Assembly (NCBI GenBank): GCA_964242415.1
Contig: CAXTAT010000024.1
Coordinates: 27,886 to 91,885 of the forward strand
Direction: 5' to 3'
DNA length: 64,000 bases
Origin: DASWOJ01 sp964242415
GTDB lineage: Bacteria > Pseudomonadota > Alphaproteobacteria > Acetobacterales > Acetobacteraceae
The notes under the pieces were generated by a model, which was given only the letters and a program-made list of their open reading frames with translations, made no database searches and was not told where the DNA came from. The position numbers were made by a program, and so were the translations under genes. Positions 58,087 to 64,000 of this stretch are shown piece after piece. Position 1 is the stretch's first letter. The number at the start of each line of letters is the position of its first letter.

Positions 58087-58250
58087 GAGCCTCGGTCCTT
58101 GTTCCGGATGCGCCTCATTCAACATCGGAAAAAGGCAATTCTGCGGCAGTGCAGCAAAATCGCAGCAGGCATCCAACAGAACGTGCTGGGCAAGGCAACG
58201 CAGCGGCGACAAGCGGGTGCGACCGCGCCCCAGGACGGCAGCTCAACAGG

Positions 58251-58284
58251 AAACGCGGCCCGCGGAGCACACGCCCCGGGCCGC
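58251..58284 (-). terminator. Rho-independent terminator after rpsU
   Basis: On the minus strand GCGGCCCG and CGGGCCGC form a perfect 8-bp stem with a 14-base loop. A short T-run (complement of AAA at 58251-58253) follows at once. It lies 43 bases after the rpsU stop, separating rpsU from the glycosyltransferase gene. Confidence 0.7.
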
Positions 58285-58326
58285 AATCCTCATCAATCAG
58301 AAGCCGGCAGGCAGGTGCCGAGCGGG

Positions 58327-58530
58327 TTAGAAGCCCTCGCGCTCCAGGCGCTTGCGCTCCATCTTGCGGGCGCGGCGCACAGCCTCGGCGGCCTCACGGG
58401 CGCGGCGCTCGGACGGCTTCTCGTAGTGCCGCCGCAGCTTCATCTCCCGGAACACGCCTTCGCGCTGCATCTTCTTCTTGAGCGCCTTCAGCGCCTGGTC
58501 AACATTGTTGTCACGAACGAGAACCTGCAC
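58327..58530 (-). CDS. rpsU: 30S ribosomal protein S21
   Basis: A small-subunit protein involved in initiation. The 67-aa product reads VQVLVRDNNVDQALKALKKK at its start, with the conserved MQREGVFREMKLRRHYEKPSE and a basic tail. GTG 58530 is chosen because S21 proteins begin at this Q-V-x-V-R-D motif; AGAGGAG lies upstream. A longer frame with an ATG ten codons earlier would add residues not found in the family. Confidence 0.95.
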   Translation of the reverse strand: MQVLVRDNNVDQALKALKKKMQREGVFREMKLRRHYEKPSERRAREAAEAVRRARKMERKRLEREGF

Positions 58531-58693
58531 TTGGCTGTCGTCTCCTCTTGCCTGGGTCATGCACGTCCGGCGGGGACGTGCCAAAGGGGCTCCATCCGGC
58601 CCTCGCCGGGGAGCGCGCGGCATAGCACCGTTGCGCGGCCTCGCCAAAGGATTTCGCCGTCCCATCTCCTGCACACCCTGAATTGAGGCGACC

Positions 58694-59230
58694 ATGGCCA
58701 TCCTGAAGATCGCCCGCATGGGCCACCCGGTGCTCCTGCAACGTGCCGAACCCGTGCCCGACCCGGCAGCGCCGGAAATCCGGCGGCTGGTCCAGGACAT
58801 GATCGAGACGATGGAGGATGCCTCCGGCGCCGGGCTGGCAGCGCCCCAGGTGCACGTGCCGTTGCGGCTGTTCGTGTTCCGCGTGCCGCCAGGCCGCACC
58901 AGCCCCGCCGAGGGCGACGGCGAAATGGCCACCACCGTCGTCATCAACCCGGAGGTCGAGTTGCTGGGCGACGACATGGTGCTGCGCTGGGAGGGCTGCC
59001 TGTCCATCCCCGGGCTGCGCGCCGCCGTCCCGCGCCATGCCCGCGTGCGCTACAGCGGCGTGGACACCGACAACCAGCCGGTCGGCGCGGACGCCAGCGG
59101 CTTCCATGCCGGCGTGGTGCAGCACGAGAACGATCACCTGGACGGCATCCTGTATCCGATGCGGATGACCGACCTCCGCCTGTTCGGCTTCAACGAGGAG
59201 CTGACCCGCGCGGCAGCTTCCTCCTTCTAA
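58694..59230 (+). CDS. def: Peptide deformylase
   Basis: Removes the formyl group from nascent proteins. The 178-aa product carries the three family motifs: GAGLAAPQV (motif 1), EGCLSIPG with the metal Cys (motif 2), and QHENDHLDG, the H-E-x-x-H metal site (motif 3). It begins AILKIARMGHPVL. It may be a second, non-essential type of Def paralog; the usual def-fmt pair is not here. It is followed after 12 bases by a COQ9-family gene. Confidence 0.95.
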   Translation: MAILKIARMGHPVLLQRAEPVPDPAAPEIRRLVQDMIETMEDASGAGLAAPQVHVPLRLFVFRVPPGRTSPAEGDGEMATTVVINPEVELLGDDMVLRWEGCLSIPGLRAAVPRHARVRYSGVDTDNQPVGADASGFHAGVVQHENDHLDGILYPMRMTDLRLFGFNEELTRAAASSF

Positions 59231-59242
59231 AGGCGCCCGCCA

Positions 59243-59851
59243 ATGTTCGATCCCCCGGAACGCAGCCCCGAGCGCGACGCCGCCATCCTGGCCCTGCTGC
59301 CGAACGTGCCGCTCGACGGCTGGACGGTCGCCGCCCTGCGCGCCGCCGCTGGACCCGACGCCGACCTGCTGTTCCCCGGCGGCGTCACCGACATGATCGA
59401 CGCCTATGTGGACCTGGGCGACCGGCAGATGGAGGCGGGCGCGGCGGCGCTCAACCTGTCCAGCCTGCGCCTGCCAGCCCGCGTGCGGGCGGTGGTCGCC
59501 TTGCGCCTGGAGCAGCAACGGCCCTACCGGGAGGCGATCCGGCGCGCGCTGTCGATCTTGGCGTTCCCGGGCAATGCCGGCCTGGCGGTCCGCATCACGG
59601 CGCGGACCGTCGATGCCATCTGGCATGCGGCCGGCGACACCTCGGCGGACTTCAGTTGGTACACCAAGCGCGCCATCCTGGCCGGGGTGTATGGCGCGAC
59701 CCTGCTGTATTGGCTGCGCGACTACAGCATCGACGACGAGGACACGCTGGCATTCCTGGACCGCCGCCTGGCGGGGGTGGGGCGCATCGGCAAGGCCCGG
59801 CGGCAGGCCGGCGAGTTCATGCAGCGGATGCGCCGGAACCGCGCAGCATAG
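59243..59851 (+). CDS. COQ9-family ubiquinone biosynthesis protein
   Basis: COQ9 is a lipid-binding helper of ubiquinone hydroxylation in mitochondria, and alphaproteobacteria carry homologs. The 202-aa all-helical product has RDAAILALLPNVPLDGWTVA, LFPGGVTDMIDAYVDLGDRQM, and DTSADFSWYTKRAILAGVYGATLLYWLRD, the strongest family block. No signal peptide. It is 12 bases after def and probably co-transcribed. Confidence 0.92.
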   Translation: MFDPPERSPERDAAILALLPNVPLDGWTVAALRAAAGPDADLLFPGGVTDMIDAYVDLGDRQMEAGAAALNLSSLRLPARVRAVVALRLEQQRPYREAIRRALSILAFPGNAGLAVRITARTVDAIWHAAGDTSADFSWYTKRAILAGVYGATLLYWLRDYSIDDEDTLAFLDRRLAGVGRIGKARRQAGEFMQRMRRNRAA

Positions 59852-60022
59852 GCCAGCCTGCCTCAAAGACTGAGTTGTTCGTCCAAAAAGGCAGGCCGTT
59901 CAAAAACCAGCGACCCAACGAGGTCGGATGAAGGCAGCCGGCCGCAGCCGCGTTGCCACAGCAGGCCGGCAGCCCGGCCCCGTCCAGCATCCCGCTCAAG
60001 TCGCCCGAGGTGGCCACCCATC

Positions 60023-60922
60023 ATGCCCCATGTCCGGATCAGCCACACCACCGAGTACACCTACCATCAGCCGGTGCGCCCCACGCTGCACCGCCTGATG
60101 CTGCGGCCCCGCGACTCGCACGACCTGCGGCTGGACAGCGCCACGCTGGCCGTCACGCCGCCGCCCGCGCGGACGCGGTGGGCGCACGACGTGTTCGGCA
60201 ACTCGGTGTGCTACCTGGAATGGCATCAGGCATCGACCCGGCTGCTGCGCATCGTCTCGGTGCTGGAGCTGGACCACTTCCCGACCTCGCACGACCTGCC
60301 GCTCGCACCTGCGGCAAACACCTACCCGTTCGCCTACTCCGCCGGGGAAGCGCCCGACCTGGCGTTGCTGCAGGAGCAGCAATACGCCGACCCGCAAGGG
60401 ATCGTGGCAGCCTGGGCGCGCGGCTTCGTGACCCAGGCGGGTCCGACGGGCACCATGGACCTGCTGATCGCCATGACGCGGGCGATCCGGTCCGGCTTCG
60501 CCTACGCGTCACGCGACGCGGAGGGCACCCACCCGCCGCTGCATACCCTCGCCACCCGCAGCGGCGCCTGCCGGGATTTTGCGCTGCTGATGATGGAGGC
60601 CTGCCGGTCGCTCGGCTTCGCGGCGCAGTTCGTCAGCGGCTACCTGTATGACGACACCAGCACCGGCGGTCGCCAGGGCGTGGTCGGCGGCGGCGCGACC
60701 CATGCCTGGTGCGCGATCTACCTGCCCGGCGCGGGCTGGGTGGAGTTCGACCCCACCAACGGCCTGGTCGCCGGGCGCAACCTGGTGCGGGTTTGCGCCG
60801 CCCGTACGCCGGAACAGGCGGTGCCGGTCCGGGGCGCTTACATCGGCGCGGCCGGCGACTTCGACCGGCTGCGGGTGACGGTCGATGTGTCGGTCGGGGG
60901 GCGGACCGGCCTGGCTGCATGA
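60023..60922 (+). CDS. Transglutaminase-like cysteine peptidase family protein
   Basis: A papain-fold protein with unknown substrate. The 299-aa product has an N-terminal beta-rich domain (ISHTTEYTYHQPVRPTLHRL) typical of this bacterial branch. The catalytic Cys is in TRSGACRDFALLMMEACRSLG, His in GGGATHAWCAIYLP and Asp in WVEFDPTNGLVAGRNLVRV. The genes that often accompany it (alpha-E/ATP-grasp pair) are not nearby. No signal peptide is seen, so it is probably cytosolic. Confidence 0.9.
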   Translation: MPHVRISHTTEYTYHQPVRPTLHRLMLRPRDSHDLRLDSATLAVTPPPARTRWAHDVFGNSVCYLEWHQASTRLLRIVSVLELDHFPTSHDLPLAPAANTYPFAYSAGEAPDLALLQEQQYADPQGIVAAWARGFVTQAGPTGTMDLLIAMTRAIRSGFAYASRDAEGTHPPLHTLATRSGACRDFALLMMEACRSLGFAAQFVSGYLYDDTSTGGRQGVVGGGATHAWCAIYLPGAGWVEFDPTNGLVAGRNLVRVCAARTPEQAVPVRGAYIGAAGDFDRLRVTVDVSVGGRTGLAA

Positions 60923-60956
60923 CCCGGCCGGCCTCGGCAAGACGATACGGTGCCGC

Positions 60957-60986
60957 CTTGAGTTGACCGCCCGCACTGCCCATTTA
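60957..60986 (+). promoter_or_regulatory. Candidate sigma-32 (heat-shock) promoter of clpB
   Basis: CTTGAG (60957-60962), a 15-base spacer and GCCCATTTA (60978-60986) match the RpoH-type pattern CTTGAA...CCCCATNTA. The site lies about 75 bases upstream of the clpB ATG. A TTGACC at 60963 might also allow sigma-70 transcription. Confidence 0.65.
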
Positions 60987-61062
60987 CTAGATCATGATGC
61001 CATGTCCGCGTTGCCTGTTGAGGGACGCTGGCTGGGCTGTCGCCTGATTGAAGGGACAAACC

Positions 61063-63657
<2,595 letters not shown>

Positions 63658-63841
63658 TGGCCCGGCTGCCCTGGGGGTTATACCGTTGGGGCGGCCGGAC
63701 TAGTTCGGATATGCGCTTTGTGCATGGCTGGTCGGATTTACGTCGGTGTGGGCGGCCTGTGCGACACGGACGCAGCGATATCGGCCTAAGTTGTTGTTAT
63801 CTAGAGCATGAAAGCGGTGCTGACCCAGAAGTGCCACGGCG
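63658..63841. other. Gene-free upstream part of the terminal region
   Basis: After the clpB stop no gene is found up to the window end. This part has a more even base composition than the genes and no clear hairpin with a T-run. It is probably the upstream region of the promoter that follows. Confidence 0.5.
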
Positions 63842-63870
63842 TTGACACAGGGAGTCTTAAACCCTAGATA
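63842..63870 (+). promoter_or_regulatory. Near-consensus sigma-70 promoter, probably of an rRNA operon
   Basis: TTGACA (63842-63847) is separated by exactly 17 bases from TAGATA (63865-63870). It is the strongest promoter-like sequence in the window, and no protein start follows it. Confidence 0.75.
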
Positions 63871-64000
63871 GTCGTTCACCGGACACGACGTGTTCGCGAC
63901 GAATTGGCCGCCTTAAAATCGGGCAGCACGCTCTTTGATAAGTAAATCAGGTTTGGAAGGGATATGTTGGCGGCGTCCTGACGCTTTATGGTTGTGTGCC
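63871..64000 (+). ncRNA. Probable rRNA operon leader (5' part, runs off the window)
   Basis: The sequence holds a boxA-like antitermination element, CGCTCTTTGAT (63929-63939), followed by GGAAGGGATATGTTGGCGGC. Such a string commonly lies just before 16S rRNA in alphaproteobacterial operons. No coding frame is present. The 16S gene itself would begin beyond base 64000, so this remains an inference. Confidence 0.6.

Overview
The window is about 64 kb of very GC-rich DNA, densely packed with bacterial housekeeping genes. Gene content and order point to an alphaproteobacterium, most likely of the Acetobacteraceae/Rhodospirillales. The F1-ATPase cluster (atpHAGDC) stands alone without F0 genes. 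There are sdhCDAB, mdh and sucA-sucB-lpd runs, a pdxA-pdxJ pair, a COQ9-family gene, a class II DAHP synthase and a short GTG-started rpsU. The family placement is inference from protein style and synteny; no 16S sequence is inside the window.

Layout. 1-9.5 kb: the 3' part of a class II DAHP synthase, a two-gene NAD salvage unit (nicotinate phosphoribosyltransferase and NAD synthase, overlapping ATGA), a small hypothetical gene, gltX, a membrane acyltransferase, then a DUF2142 membrane protein and exonuclease III on the minus strand. 9.8-19.6 kb: a branched-chain amino-acid type ABC importer, split by a 4.35-kb minus-strand gene for a four-module methyltransferase/glycosyltransferase. The binding protein lies on one side and livHMGF on the other. 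19.7-25.5 kb: a Gly/Tyr-rich secreted protein, an FAH-family hydrolase, a dicarboxylate symporter, a DUF938 methyltransferase, isoaspartyl peptidase, asd and an SMR exporter of the SugE/Gdx type. 25.9-28.5 kb: a bacteriophytochrome fused to an HWE-type kinase and a receiver. 28.8-42.7 kb: the TCA block (sdhCDAB, mdh, sucAB, lpd) with a CX5R phosphatase, a 2OG-Fe(II) oxygenase, a small exported protein, zapE and an OsmC-like protein between. 42.8-49.5 kb: pdxA-pdxJ, an FMN-binding PPOX protein, a 66-aa acidic protein, xerC with a DUF484 gene, and divergent priA. 50-55.8 kb: atpHAGDC and a ferritin-like protein. 56-63.7 kb: a quinone oxidoreductase, a family-4 glycosyltransferase, rpsU, def, COQ9, a transglutaminase-like protein and clpB behind a heat-shock-type promoter. 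The last 160 bases carry a near-consensus sigma-70 promoter and a boxA-like leader, suggesting that an rRNA operon starts just beyond base 64000.

The most distinctive non-coding signal is a dispersed family of about 120-160 bp elements. Seven copies are bordered by inverted arms reading CCCTCTCC(N)GGGAGAGGGCCGGGGTGAGGG, and one copy is a single arm. They sit between genes, and two of them supply the last codons and the stop codon of a gene. A second repeat family (core GTCATTGCGAG...GCAATCCAG) has two copies flanking livHM, and the livG start codon lies inside one of them. A degenerate 12-bp tandem array fills the gap between priA and DUF484. I found no CRISPR array, tRNA gene, transposase or phage module. 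No clearly new multi-gene system is evident. The best candidates for new biology are the split liv locus with its four-module enzyme, the gene-border repeats, and the priA upstream array.
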